From: Marispirochaeta sp.
GTDB taxonomy: Bacteria > Spirochaetota > Spirochaetia > JC444 > Marispirochaetaceae
DNA: 64,000 nt
Assembly (NCBI RefSeq): GCF_963668165.1
Contig: NZ_OY764211.1
Location: forward strand, 923,501-987,500
Direction of reading: 5' to 3'
The translations under genes and the position numbers were made by a program. The notes under the pieces were generated by a model. It had not been told where the DNA came from. It made no database searches and saw nothing but the letters and a program-made list of their open reading frames with translations. The first letter of the stretch is position 1; the number at the start of each line of letters is the position of its first letter. Below are positions 36,622 through 44,598 of the stretch, one piece after another.

Positions 36622-38015
36622 ACCTGCCTCCTGCCGGATCCTTCCTGCAGCGAAGCAGCAATCCGTTCCAGGCCCATGGACCGGGCCCCTTTCAAATAGA
36701 CAAGATCACCGGGATGTACATATTCCAAAAGATCAGCCTTGAGTTTAGTTTCCTCGGCGCTCCAGAAACCAGACGGCCCGCCAGCTGCCGTATACGCGGA
36801 ATACGCATAGCGGGCTTCAGCTCCGAGAAAAAACCAGGCGTCAAATCCGCTTTGAGCACATATCCGGCCGGACTCTTCATGCAGCTTCTTTTCAAGCTCT
36901 CCAAGTTCTTTCATGGAACCAAACACACCAATACGCCGACCCTGCGTCCAGCCGCAGTTGCGGATCACCGCCAGTCCGGCCTTGAGGCTTTCGGGATTTG
37001 AATTGTAACAGTCCTGAAAAACAGAAACTTCACCGGGAATAAGCTCACTGCGCCCAAAGGAGGGCTTTACCGCCTCGATACCGCGGTGGATTGCCGCATC
37101 ATCGGCGCCGCACAACCTTGCCGCGGATATCGCTGCGCAGGCATTCAGGATATTATGCTCACCCGGCAAATGCAGATGTATATTATGCCCGTTAAAGCGA
37201 ATAATCGAGCCCTCAAGACCTCTGTCTTCAACCGCCTCTACACCGGGGGTACTCCCGGGGCCAAAGTAGCTGAAATTACCCCGCTTACCGGCCATCATTC
37301 GCCGGGCAAACGCTTCGTTTTCCTGCATCAACCCCCGGGAAAGGGAGTCAAAACTCGAAAAGATGTCACCTTTCTCGTCGGCTATAGCTTCCCTGGAACC
37401 AAACATGCCGATATGTGCAGATCCTACATTGGTAACCAGAGCGATATTGGGTTTAAGAATGCTCGACAAAAGAGAAATCTCTCCCCGTCTGTTCGTTCCG
37501 AATTCGAACACGCCAAAAAGGTGCTCTTTGGTAAGGCCGAAAACGGAAAGAGGCAAACCTATTTCGGAGTTAAAATTGCCAGCAGAGGCATAGGTTGGGC
37601 GGTGGTTCTCGAGAACAGAAGCCAGAAGCTCCTTGGTAGTAGTCTTGCCGTTACTGCCGGTAATCGCAATCTTCAGAACCGAAGGAAACTTATCCAGATA
37701 CCAGCGGGCCAGATCCTGCAGACTGTTCAGAGGATTCTCGACCAGGATACAATGTCCGGCCTCCCGGATCTTCAGGGGCAGCAGTTCCCACTTTGCCAGG
37801 TCCACCAAAGCACCCGCAGCACCGGCGGCAAACGCGGCGCTTAGATACGCATGACCATCAGACTTTTCTCCCGGTAAAGCAACAAAGAGATCACCAGGAT
37901 TAAGACTTCGGGTGTCGATGGACACCCCGGACACCGGGGTACTGCAGAAAGGCCCAACAAAACGTCCGGAAACTGCATCAACCGCGTTTTCCAGGGTAAA
38001 CAGGGAATCAGTCAT
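36615..38015 (-). CDS. murF: UDP-N-acetylmuramoyl-tripeptide-D-alanyl-D-alanine ligase MurF
   Basis: MurF adds D-Ala-D-Ala to the UDP-MurNAc tripeptide in the cytosol. From ATG 38015 it has 466 residues, with the Mur ligase P-loop ITGSNGKTTTKE at about residues 118-129, FEFGTNRRGEISLLSSIL, and the substrate domain near the N-terminus (VSIDTRSLNPGDLFVALPGE). A start 23 codons upstream is in frame but unlikely: AGGGGG lies before 38015. It overlaps ftsL by eight bases. murE, murD, murG and murC are missing from this cluster. Confidence 0.95.
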   Translation of the reverse strand: MTDSLFTLENAVDAVSGRFVGPFCSTPVSGVSIDTRSLNPGDLFVALPGEKSDGHAYLSAAFAAGAAGALVDLAKWELLPLKIREAGHCILVENPLNSLQDLARWYLDKFPSVLKIAITGSNGKTTTKELLASVLENHRPTYASAGNFNSEIGLPLSVFGLTKEHLFGVFEFGTNRRGEISLLSSILKPNIALVTNVGSAHIGMFGSREAIADEKGDIFSSFDSLSRGLMQENEAFARRMMAGKRGNFSYFGPGSTPGVEAVEDRGLEGSIIRFNGHNIHLHLPGEHNILNACAAISAARLCGADDAAIHRGIEAVKPSFGRSELIPGEVSVFQDCYNSNPESLKAGLAVIRNCGWTQGRRIGVFGSMKELGELEKKLHEESGRICAQSGFDAWFFLGAEARYAYSAYTAAGGPSGFWSAEETKLKADLLEYVHPGDLVYLKGARSMGLERIAASLQEGSGRRQVC

Positions 38016-38289
38016 TATTCCCCCTTCCGGGGATCCGCACACGCACGATATCCTGCTGATCAATCTTTTTGAGACCCAAATCACGGGCCAGTTCGCTTAT
38101 TCGGGCGGGAGAAGAGGCAACAGCTATATTAACAATCATCAGTTTGTTTTCTTCAAACCACTGCTGTTGTTCATCCTGCATTCTGGCTATATAGCGCTCG
38201 GTTTCCCAGAAGCGGTATCCCTGCCAGATATTTAAAAACAGCAGGGCCGGAACAGAGATCAACATAATAACTACAAGAAGACGCTTCAT
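38008..38289 (-). CDS. ftsL: FtsL-like small division protein
   Basis: The product is small (93 residues from ATG 38289; 97 from GTG 38301) with one N-terminal membrane helix (about residues 4-21) followed by a periplasmic coiled coil and a short end (LARDLGLKKIDQQDIVRVRI) typical of FtsL/FtsB-type proteins. FtsL recruits FtsW and FtsI. The assignment rests on size, topology and place between rsmH and murF. The ATG leaves two bases to the rsmH stop; I prefer it to the GTG that overlaps. Confidence 0.78.
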   Translation of the reverse strand: MKRLLVVIMLISVPALLFLNIWQGYRFWETERYIARMQDEQQQWFEENKLMIVNIAVASSPARISELARDLGLKKIDQQDIVRVRIPGRGNND

Positions 38290-38291
38290 AC

Positions 38292-39239
38292 TTATTCCCA
38301 CTCTTTCATCTTCCGGGCTACACGAAATTTGGCGCTCCGAGACGGCGGGTTGCTGCTTATTTCATCTTCACCGGGGACTAAAGGCTTCCTGGTGATAATC
38401 GAAACAATCGGCTCCCCTTCACATTTACACATCGGCCAATCTTCCGGACATGTACAGGTCTTATTTTTGCCTAAAAAGAAATGTTTTACAATTCGATCCT
38501 CAAGGCTGTGAAATGAAATAACTCCCATCTTCCCGCCGGGAGCAAGAACCCGGAGAGCATATTCAAGGGCCTGTTCAAGTCGTGCCAGTTCACCGTTAAC
38601 AGCTATTCGCAAAGCCTGAAAGCTTCGAGTTGCAGGATGAATTCTGCCACGACGATATTTGTCGGGAACAGACTTCCATATCACCTCTTCCAGGGCTTTG
38701 CTGGTTGCAACAGGTTTTACCGCGCGGGCCCGGACCACCGCCGCCGCAATGCGCCGGGAATAACGTTCCTCACCGTAGTGGTAAAGAATATTCGCCAGCT
38801 GCTCTTCCGGATAGCCATTAACTATATCGGCGGCGGTGGTCTCGAGACTGCTGTCGAGCCTCATATCAAGAGGCTCATCAGCGCGGAAGGTAAATCCTCT
38901 TCCTGCCTTTTCGAAGTGGAAGACGGATATACCCAGGTCAAACAGTATAAGGTTCGGACGTTCCCCTCCCAGTGGATAGTCCTTGAAAAACAGATTAAAC
39001 CAGGTATTAAAGAACCTTACCCGGGGAGCATACGGAGCCAGCCGTTCCCGGGCGATACTCTGAATCGCAGAATCCGCGTCCAGACCGATTACTTTAAGCT
39101 CGGGATATTTTTGCAGAAAGAGTTCCGAATGCCCCCCCTCGCCCATTGTGCAGTCCACAAGCAGGGCGTCATCCTGTTCGGGAGACAGATACTCGAGAAC
39201 CTCTCTGCTCATTACCGGAACATGCACAATATCGGTCAT
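38292..39239 (-). CDS. rsmH: 16S rRNA (cytosine-N4) methyltransferase RsmH
   Basis: RsmH (MraW) methylates N4 of C1402 (E. coli numbering) in 16S rRNA, using SAM. From ATG 39239 it has 315 residues with HVPVMSREVLEYL, VDCTMGEGGHSELFL (motif I), LFDLGISVFHFEKAGRGF, and the C-terminal FHSLEDRIVKHF block. A TTG six codons upstream is in frame but AAGGA is better placed for the ATG. It follows mraZ by 21 bases. Confidence 0.96.
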   Translation of the reverse strand: MTDIVHVPVMSREVLEYLSPEQDDALLVDCTMGEGGHSELFLQKYPELKVIGLDADSAIQSIARERLAPYAPRVRFFNTWFNLFFKDYPLGGERPNLILFDLGISVFHFEKAGRGFTFRADEPLDMRLDSSLETTAADIVNGYPEEQLANILYHYGEERYSRRIAAAVVRARAVKPVATSKALEEVIWKSVPDKYRRGRIHPATRSFQALRIAVNGELARLEQALEYALRVLAPGGKMGVISFHSLEDRIVKHFFLGKNKTCTCPEDWPMCKCEGEPIVSIITRKPLVPGEDEISSNPPSRSAKFRVARKMKEWE

Positions 39240-39260
39240 CCCCAATCCTTGCTCCAAAAT

Positions 39261-39701
39261 CTAGAGGGAAAGAATCTTTCCCAGCTCCTCGGCGGCTGCC
39301 ATAAACTCATCTTCATTGGAATCAAGATCCTCCTGATAGGAGGATTCGTTCCATATTTCCATATAGTTTTCCAACCCGAGAATCACCGTGTCCTTTATGA
39401 GGTCGGCGTATTCCCGCAGAGTCGGAGGAATAGTGATCCTGCCCGCTTTATCAATCTCGACCTCCTGGGCAGGAGCAATGATGCGACGCTTTAGAATGCG
39501 TGCACGTTTTTGAAAAAGAGAAGTCGACTGGGTCAGCTGCTCCGCCAGAGACGTCCACTGGGCAAGCGGAAAAAGCCAAAGACAGGTTTCAACTCCCCGG
39601 GTCAGAACAAGACGTTCCCCTTCAAGTTCCGTCCGGAGTTTAGACGGAATCAGCAGTCGGCCCTTGTCATCCAGGGAGTTCTTATATTCCCCGGTTATCA
39701 T
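39261..39701 (-). CDS. mraZ: Transcriptional regulator MraZ
   Basis: MraZ is an AbrB-fold DNA-binding protein that represses its own division/wall operon. The 146-residue product has two MraZ repeats, each with the DxxxR signature (SLDDKGRLLIPSKLR near residue 9 and EIDKAGRITIPPTLR near residue 84). It is the first gene of the cluster; the four 10-base operator repeats lie directly in front (39704-39743), so autoregulation can be read from the sequence. Confidence 0.97.
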   Translation of the reverse strand: MITGEYKNSLDDKGRLLIPSKLRTELEGERLVLTRGVETCLWLFPLAQWTSLAEQLTQSTSLFQKRARILKRRIIAPAQEVEIDKAGRITIPPTLREYADLIKDTVILGLENYMEIWNESSYQEDLDSNEDEFMAAAEELGKILSL

Positions 39702-39703
39702 CC

Positions 39704-39743
39704 CTTCCTACCACTTTTCTCTACAATCTCCCACTTTTCCCCA
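39704..39743 (-). promoter_or_regulatory. MraZ operator: four 10-base direct repeats
   Basis: On the minus strand the sequence reads as four successive 10-base units starting TGGGG, TGGGA, TAGAG and TGGTA. Known MraZ operators are TGGGN direct repeats with five-base spacers, i.e. the same period. The block lies between the predicted transcription start and the mraZ start codon and reaches into its Shine-Dalgarno sequence. Confidence 0.85.
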
Positions 39744-39754
39744 CTCATATGACA

Positions 39755-39782
39755 ATACTACCGCACCAGAAAAAATTGTCAA
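39755..39782 (-). promoter_or_regulatory. Predicted sigma-70-type promoter of the mraZ/division cluster
   Basis: A perfect -35 (TTGACA, 39782-39777) and TAGTAT (39760-39755) are separated by 16 bases. The predicted start is near 39748, just before the MraZ repeats. This may be the main promoter for the ~39 kb co-directional run that follows. Confidence 0.7.
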
Positions 39783-39799
39783 CGCCAATTCATTTTAAT

Positions 39800-39827
39800 T
39801 AAAGTAATTGCGGGACCATGCCGATAC
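39800..39827 (+). promoter_or_regulatory. Sigma-28-like promoter of the DUF1820 operon
   Basis: On the plus strand TAAA (39800-39803), a 16-base spacer and GCCGATAC (39820-39827) match the flagellar sigma-28 consensus TAAA-N15-GCCGATAA in 11 of 12 bases, with one extra spacer base. No good -35 for sigma-70 is present at the right place. The leader to the GTG start is about 60 bases. Activity is inferred from the match only. Confidence 0.55.
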
Positions 39828-39896
39828 TATCAGCTTTACGTTTGTGTAGTAGCAAAAGATTTACAGCTGGGGAATCATAGATCTGGAGGAATCATA

Positions 39897-40193
39897 GTGT
39901 CGATTTACCGGGTCCATTTTACCTGGAAAAGCAAAGAAGTCAGCCTCAAGGCCCGCAGTCTGGATCTGACCCACCCTTACTTTGTCTCAATTAAGGATCT
40001 TATACTGCCTGAGAACAGCAGCCTTATTATAAATCCGGCGGAAGATGAGTTTCGTGAGGAGTTTTCCGAGGCAAACCATATCATGCTGCCCTTTCAAAGT
40101 GTATCCCTGATTGAAGAGATACCTGAAGACACCGTCGGAGGATCAAAAACCCTGAACTTTGTTAAAAAAAAGGAAGAGGGAACCGAAAGATGA
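39897..40193 (+). CDS. DUF1820 family protein
   Basis: The 98-residue product matches, by memory of the family, the DUF1820 pattern: IYRVHF near the start, a VSIKDLILPENSSLIINPAE block in the middle, and IMLPFQSVSLIEEI. This family of small proteins, best known from Proteobacteria, has no proven function; the sequence suggests a compact beta-rich cytosolic fold with no membrane segment. Start is GTG 39897 with GGAGGA six bases before it. It overlaps the next small gene (ATGA), so the two are coupled. It is the only operon here on the plus strand. Confidence 0.85.
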   Translation: MSIYRVHFTWKSKEVSLKARSLDLTHPYFVSIKDLILPENSSLIINPAEDEFREEFSEANHIMLPFQSVSLIEEIPEDTVGGSKTLNFVKKKEEGTER

Positions 40194-40441
40194 CTCTGCA
40201 GGAGAACTATATAGTGTACCCAGACGGGGATCAGCAGGAAATTGAATGGTCATTGAGAGTGAATCAGGTTGTAGATTTGAACGGCAGCCCTCTTCGGCCG
40301 TCCTGGCCGCCTCCAAGGATAATCGCCTATCGAATCTACAAGGTTAGAACAGCCGAAGAGATCGGGTTTTTACGGCGATTTCATTATGCAGAACTTATGA
40401 CCATGAAGCAGCTTGCGTCGTTCGTCCGCAACGGACACTGA
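40190..40441 (+). CDS. Small protein of unknown function, coupled to DUF1820 gene
   Basis: I do not recognise this 83-residue protein. It has an N-terminal strand-rich part (ENYIVYPDGDQQEIEWSLR), a Pro-rich turn (SPLRPSWPPPR) and a C-terminal helix with FLRRFHYAELMTMKQLASFV. No Cys, no membrane segment, no known motif. The ATGA overlap with the DUF1820 gene and good codon use support a real gene. It ends ten bases from the end of the opposite-strand GH57 gene with no visible terminator between. Confidence 0.75.
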   Translation: MTLQENYIVYPDGDQQEIEWSLRVNQVVDLNGSPLRPSWPPPRIIAYRIYKVRTAEEIGFLRRFHYAELMTMKQLASFVRNGH

Positions 40442-40451
40442 GCAACAGACC

Positions 40452-42041
40452 CTATCCTTTTCCCTTAAAAATCCGGTAATCAATGTCCGGGAAAACATTG
40501 TTCTTTTTTTCTATCCCGGTAATCCATTCTGTGTCGACGGTGTTACGGCACAAGTTATCATAAATCCTGTTAAAGTTGTACAGATGTTCCTTAATCCGCT
40601 TCTCCGCGTAGGGAACGGTAGTCCCGGTCTTTATTATAAAGGGCCAGTCTGAAGCCTGACTCAACAGGACTTCCCGGGCAGCCTGATTCAAGACCCTGAG
40701 CTTAAGTCCGGATTCGGCAGGATATCGTTTAACCAGGTCCTTCATACGTTCAATTGCCTTGTGAATATGCCGGTATATCCAGTCATTGCTGCCATCGATC
40801 CATACTTCCGCATAGCCCTTGTTCCCCCAGCTTGAAAACGATGGTTCTCCTTTAGGATTTTCAGGATAAAGTTCCAGATAATCGATGGGGGTAAGCATCT
40901 CCAGGCCCTCGGAAGATTCGGCTATCAGCCGGATAAGGGACTCAAGCCACAAGGGGCCTTCGAACCACCAGTGGCCAAACAGCTCCGCATCATAGGGACA
41001 CACGATTACCGGGGGCCGGTCCATGAAACGAGACAGTTTTTTGGATTGCTTGACCCTGTTATAGAGAAAGTTCTCCGCATGTTCTTTGACTTTCGCAACG
41101 GCGACTTCCGGATCATACGGCCGTTTTTTGTCGGTCTTACCGGTAATGGCATAATATTTAAAACCTGTATAGACGCGAATATCATCATCATGAATATACG
41201 GACGTATATATTCAATGGGGAGATCGAAGCCGATATCCCGGTAAAACTCACGATACGCGAAATCTCCGGGGTATCCTTCCTCTTCAGACCAGACAGCACG
41301 GGATGAAGGAATATCCCGGCCAAAAAGAGGCAATCCGTTCGGACATTCCATAGGGGCGTATATTCCATAGGGAGACTTGGTGTCAGAGAAAAGAATTCCA
41401 TGGGGAGAAGCGATACTGTAAGCCAGATTATACTGCTTGATTATCCGTTCAACCCCAGGATAATAGCCACACTCGGGCAGCCAAAACCCTTTCGGGGCCG
41501 AGCCAAAAAGGCGGCCATGGTTAATCACCGCGGTATGGATCTGTGCATCCACAGCTTCCGGGTACTCTTCAAACAGGGGCAGAAAAGCATGGGTCGCTGC
41601 CGTGGTAATGAGTTCAACATGCCCCGACTTTTGAAGCTCGCGGAAACCCTTCAGGATATTGTTCTTGTACAGATTGGTAAAATCCTGATAATTCTGGTCC
41701 AGCAGCTCCTTGTACATCCGTACAACCGAGTGAAACCGGGCATCATCGCGGGTCCTTAACAGCTCTTTGCTGGCCAGCTCCAGCTGTTTTTCCAGATGAG
41801 CGATGTAGCGCTTCTGTAAAAGATCATCGTTTAACATCCCCGCCAGAGTTGGCGAAACGGAGACGGTAATTCGAAACGGGATCCCCTCCGTTTTTAACGC
41901 AAAAAACCGCCGCAACAGAGGAAGATAGGTCTCCGAAATTGCCTCGAAAAGCCAGTTTTCCTCTAGAAAATGCTCATATTCCGGATGACGAACAAAGGGT
42001 AAATGAGCATGTAAAACAAAACTGAGATATCCTCTTGGCAT
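40452..42041 (-). CDS. GH57 family 1,4-alpha-glucan branching enzyme
   Basis: The 529-residue product has the GH57 signatures HAHLPFVRHPE (residues 11-21), GFWLPECGYYPG with catalytic nucleophile Glu190, and CPYDAELFGHWWFEGP with acid/base Asp351. Positions agree closely with characterised GH57 branching enzymes (such as that of Thermus), which create alpha-1,6 branches in glycogen. The alternative is an amylase-type GH57 enzyme, but the WWFEGP block favours the branching type. It follows a DUF4912 gene by ten bases; the pair is probably one operon for storage-glucan synthesis. Confidence 0.92.
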   Translation of the reverse strand: MPRGYLSFVLHAHLPFVRHPEYEHFLEENWLFEAISETYLPLLRRFFALKTEGIPFRITVSVSPTLAGMLNDDLLQKRYIAHLEKQLELASKELLRTRDDARFHSVVRMYKELLDQNYQDFTNLYKNNILKGFRELQKSGHVELITTAATHAFLPLFEEYPEAVDAQIHTAVINHGRLFGSAPKGFWLPECGYYPGVERIIKQYNLAYSIASPHGILFSDTKSPYGIYAPMECPNGLPLFGRDIPSSRAVWSEEEGYPGDFAYREFYRDIGFDLPIEYIRPYIHDDDIRVYTGFKYYAITGKTDKKRPYDPEVAVAKVKEHAENFLYNRVKQSKKLSRFMDRPPVIVCPYDAELFGHWWFEGPLWLESLIRLIAESSEGLEMLTPIDYLELYPENPKGEPSFSSWGNKGYAEVWIDGSNDWIYRHIHKAIERMKDLVKRYPAESGLKLRVLNQAAREVLLSQASDWPFIIKTGTTVPYAEKRIKEHLYNFNRIYDNLCRNTVDTEWITGIEKKNNVFPDIDYRIFKGKG

Positions 42042-42051
42042 ACAAATCCTC

Positions 42052-42786
42052 TTAATTAGTCAGATGTACATACTGGCTGTCTATCAGTGAGATTATTCTT
42101 TGAGGAATCTCATCGTTCTCATCCGCAATATTGACATCAAAAAGTCCCGACAGAAACAGGGTTTCGAGAAGCGGATTGTCCGAGGATTTCATCTCTTCCT
42201 GAACATCCCCGCGGGGACTCGAGATGATATTCGATCGGCACAGCCGCTTTGTTGATCCCTTTGTAACTGAAACCAGGTCTATGCAATAACGAATTCCGCT
42301 CTGAGGCAGATTTATGTACCAGCAGTCATCAGAGTGGGAAACGGGAATATCAGAATAATCATTAAAACTTTTAATTGTCAGCTCTCCATCAGGCAGTGTA
42401 TACACCCGAAGAAACAATTCAGTTAAGCCCTCGGACCGTTTAATCTCTGCGGCCTCGGAAGGAAAAATCTCCCAGTAACAAAAAGCCCAATATGGATCTC
42501 GGAGCATCAGAGAGATTTTAGTTTCGTTATAGCTTTGCGGAATCGGATATTCATTGTCGTCGTAGATAAAGATATCTTCATCCTGGACCACCTCATATTT
42601 CTTTTCCTTTATCCGCATTGCCAGGTTGTTTAAAACCTCGCGATCGAGCCGGTCCTCGGCAAGTGCTTCAAGTATCTGTTCAACCAGCTCCTCTCTCTCC
42701 ATTTCCGGAGAAAAATGAACTCCTTCTCTGCGTGCAAGCTCCCTGATGATCTCGTCGGAGAGTCCTAAGAGACGCTCTTTGGTCAT
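42052..42786 (-). CDS. DUF4912 domain protein
   Basis: The 244-residue protein has an N-terminal Rho-N/SAP-like helical part (about residues 1-50, LSDEIIRELARREGVHFS) and a DUF4912 beta-sandwich domain at about residues 80-190 (LMLRDPYWAFCYWEI, LFLRVYTL, WYINLPQSGIRYCIDL). DUF4912 proteins are often encoded next to GH57 enzymes; a carbohydrate-binding or -sensing role is only inferred from this. ATG has GGGAGGA seven bases before it. Its own promoter lies at 42813-42841. Confidence 0.88.
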   Translation of the reverse strand: MTKERLLGLSDEIIRELARREGVHFSPEMEREELVEQILEALAEDRLDREVLNNLAMRIKEKKYEVVQDEDIFIYDDNEYPIPQSYNETKISLMLRDPYWAFCYWEIFPSEAAEIKRSEGLTELFLRVYTLPDGELTIKSFNDYSDIPVSHSDDCWYINLPQSGIRYCIDLVSVTKGSTKRLCRSNIISSPRGDVQEEMKSSDNPLLETLFLSGLFDVNIADENDEIPQRIISLIDSQYVHLTN

Positions 42787-42812
42787 ACATTCCTCCCACG
42801 AAGCATTTTGAA

Positions 42813-42841
42813 AGTCTAGAAAAAAGAGAAATACCTGTCAA
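42813..42841 (-). promoter_or_regulatory. Sigma-70-type promoter of the DUF4912-GH57 operon
   Basis: A perfect -35 TTGACA (42841-42836) is 17 bases from TAGACT (42818-42813) on the minus strand. It lies in the 95-base gap after the methyltransferase gene, about 27 bases before the DUF4912 start, so it probably separates this pair from the upstream genes. Confidence 0.7.
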
Positions 42842-42881
42842 GTACCAGAACAATTACGCCAATACCCATGCGCTTGTCCCG

Positions 42882-43715
42882 TCAAGCAGGCTTACGAGCA
42901 AGCATAATCATCACATCACCCTGATTGATTAATTTACAGAGGGTATCAGCAGTCTTCTTAATCAGAATCGGAGCAGTTCCCGCGGCAAGACCTCCCCATG
43001 AACGCCGTTTCTCAACCCTGAAACCCCTGTCTTCAAGCAACCGCCGCAGGGTTCGCCGGGAAAAAAGAACCATGTGATCGTGAATTGCAGATCTCCAGTC
43101 TTCCCCAAAGAGACGGGCCTGCATTCCGTGAATATCCGGAGTAGTAAGGATAAAAAAGCCACCCGGAACAAGGACGCGATACACCTCTGCGGCAAACAAG
43201 GCAGGATCGGTTAAGTGTTCGATCAGGTGGCTGCAGTGAACAATCCCAAAGCTTTCCGCTGAAAAAGCTGCCTCCTCGAGGGTACCGATAAAGATATTGA
43301 CCCCCCGTTTCTCTATTCCATAACGGGCAGAAGGGGCACAGATCTCCACACCCTGTTCTGAAAACCCAAGATCCTTGACATGAGAGATCAGTTTTCCAGT
43401 AGCACATCCAACGTCCAGAAACCGGCGGGGAAGATCTCCAACGATATCCGGAAAGCCTATATCATCAAGACCCATACGCATCAGGGAAAAAAAAGCCTCT
43501 TCGTTCTCCAGTTCGTACTCAAAGTACTCATCATCATAACGCCGGGCGAGATCCTCAATTACCGGCTGGGGGTTCTGATAAACCAGAGTGCAGTCGGGGC
43601 AGATTACAAACCCCATACTTCCAGACCATAGAGAGCTGCTTACTGAACAGCCGCACAGGGGGCAGAAAATCTGGATTCTGTTTTCTTGCCCTGGTACCAT
43701 GGAAAAAGTTTTCAT
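42882..43715 (-). CDS. SAM-dependent methyltransferase with N-terminal zinc ribbon
   Basis: From ATG 43715 the product has 277 residues. It starts with a zinc-ribbon-like CPLC...CPDC motif (Cys18, 21, 39, 42), followed by a class I SAM-binding domain (RFLDVGCATGKLISHV, then CSHLIEHLTDP) and a C-terminal part with GGFFILTTPDIHG. This domain order is seen in small-molecule or polysaccharide methyltransferases of the Methyltransf_23 type. The substrate is unknown. It overlaps the M23 peptidase gene by three bases (TGATG). Confidence 0.88.
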   Translation of the reverse strand: MKTFSMVPGQENRIQIFCPLCGCSVSSSLWSGSMGFVICPDCTLVYQNPQPVIEDLARRYDDEYFEYELENEEAFFSLMRMGLDDIGFPDIVGDLPRRFLDVGCATGKLISHVKDLGFSEQGVEICAPSARYGIEKRGVNIFIGTLEEAAFSAESFGIVHCSHLIEHLTDPALFAAEVYRVLVPGGFFILTTPDIHGMQARLFGEDWRSAIHDHMVLFSRRTLRRLLEDRGFRVEKRRSWGGLAAGTAPILIKKTADTLCKLINQGDVMIMLARKPA

Positions 43716-44596
43716 CACTTTACCGTTACAGCCTTCTGAAATATCGTCTCATTGCCAAAGTAGTCTGCCACTACAATCTCAACCCGTGTTTCACCGGGAT
43801 TCAGATTAATCTCTCCAAGGCTTATTCGGGTTTCGCTTATATACATGGATTCATGTGATAATCCTGGAGTATCTACCAGATAGTGGGTCCCCTCCTTGTA
43901 TGAAATAAACTCATAGGTCATGTATACCGTCTCCGAGCCATTCATGTACACAGTTACCCGGAAAGGGGCCATGGGCCAGTAGTATGAATGTTCACTCTGA
44001 TCGTACAATTCGAGACGCAAATCCCAGCGCCCGGCGAGGATTGGCCTGTTCCACGTATCGAGATCAACAGTACCCTTACCCCGGGCAAGAAATACCCCCC
44101 CGATACTGGGACGGGTGGTATCGATCTGCGGCGGAAGAATCAGCAGGGGATTAACTATATTGTCCGTGTCGGAGTCAATAATGGAAAGATGCAGGTGAAC
44201 ACCAAGAGAACTTCCGCTTTCTCCCATAATTCCCAGAGGAACTGAAGGATCAAGCCGGGAATCCCGGATGTCCAGGGAATCCTCCTGTAAATGGGCATAC
44301 AAGGATCGTACGCCCCCTGCGTGCTCGGCTACAATAAAATTGCCCATGCCCGAAGGAATGACCGATGCGGGGGTGGATTCCTCGAAAAAATAGACAACCT
44401 CACCACTGGAAACAGGGTAAATATCCTGCTCACCTCCTCCAAGATCGATTCCTGAATGAAAATGATCTCCCCGGTCTTCCGCGAAAGTACCAGTAAGCAG
44501 AACCTTTTTAACCGGCCACTGATACTCCAAAGCAAACAGCAGTCCAGGAAAAACCGCAATTAAAATAATTGCAGAAATTATGCGATGTACACCCAT
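43715..44596 (-). CDS. M23 family (LytM-like) metallopeptidase, secreted
   Basis: The 293-residue product has a signal peptide (about 22 residues, ending LLFALE), an N-terminal M23 domain and a C-terminal beta-rich domain (about residues 160-290). Zinc ligands and catalytic residues are present: His47 and Asp51 (HSGIDLGG), His102 (AHL) and His134/His136 (VHLHLS). Active enzymes of this family cut peptide cross-bridges of peptidoglycan in the periplasm. The catalytic domain is unusually N-terminal, with the accessory part behind it. Confidence 0.9.
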   Translation of the reverse strand: MGVHRIISAIILIAVFPGLLFALEYQWPVKKVLLTGTFAEDRGDHFHSGIDLGGGEQDIYPVSSGEVVYFFEESTPASVIPSGMGNFIVAEHAGGVRSLYAHLQEDSLDIRDSRLDPSVPLGIMGESGSSLGVHLHLSIIDSDTDNIVNPLLILPPQIDTTRPSIGGVFLARGKGTVDLDTWNRPILAGRWDLRLELYDQSEHSYYWPMAPFRVTVYMNGSETVYMTYEFISYKEGTHYLVDTPGLSHESMYISETRISLGEINLNPGETRVEIVVADYFGNETIFQKAVTVK

Positions 44597-44598
44597 AT

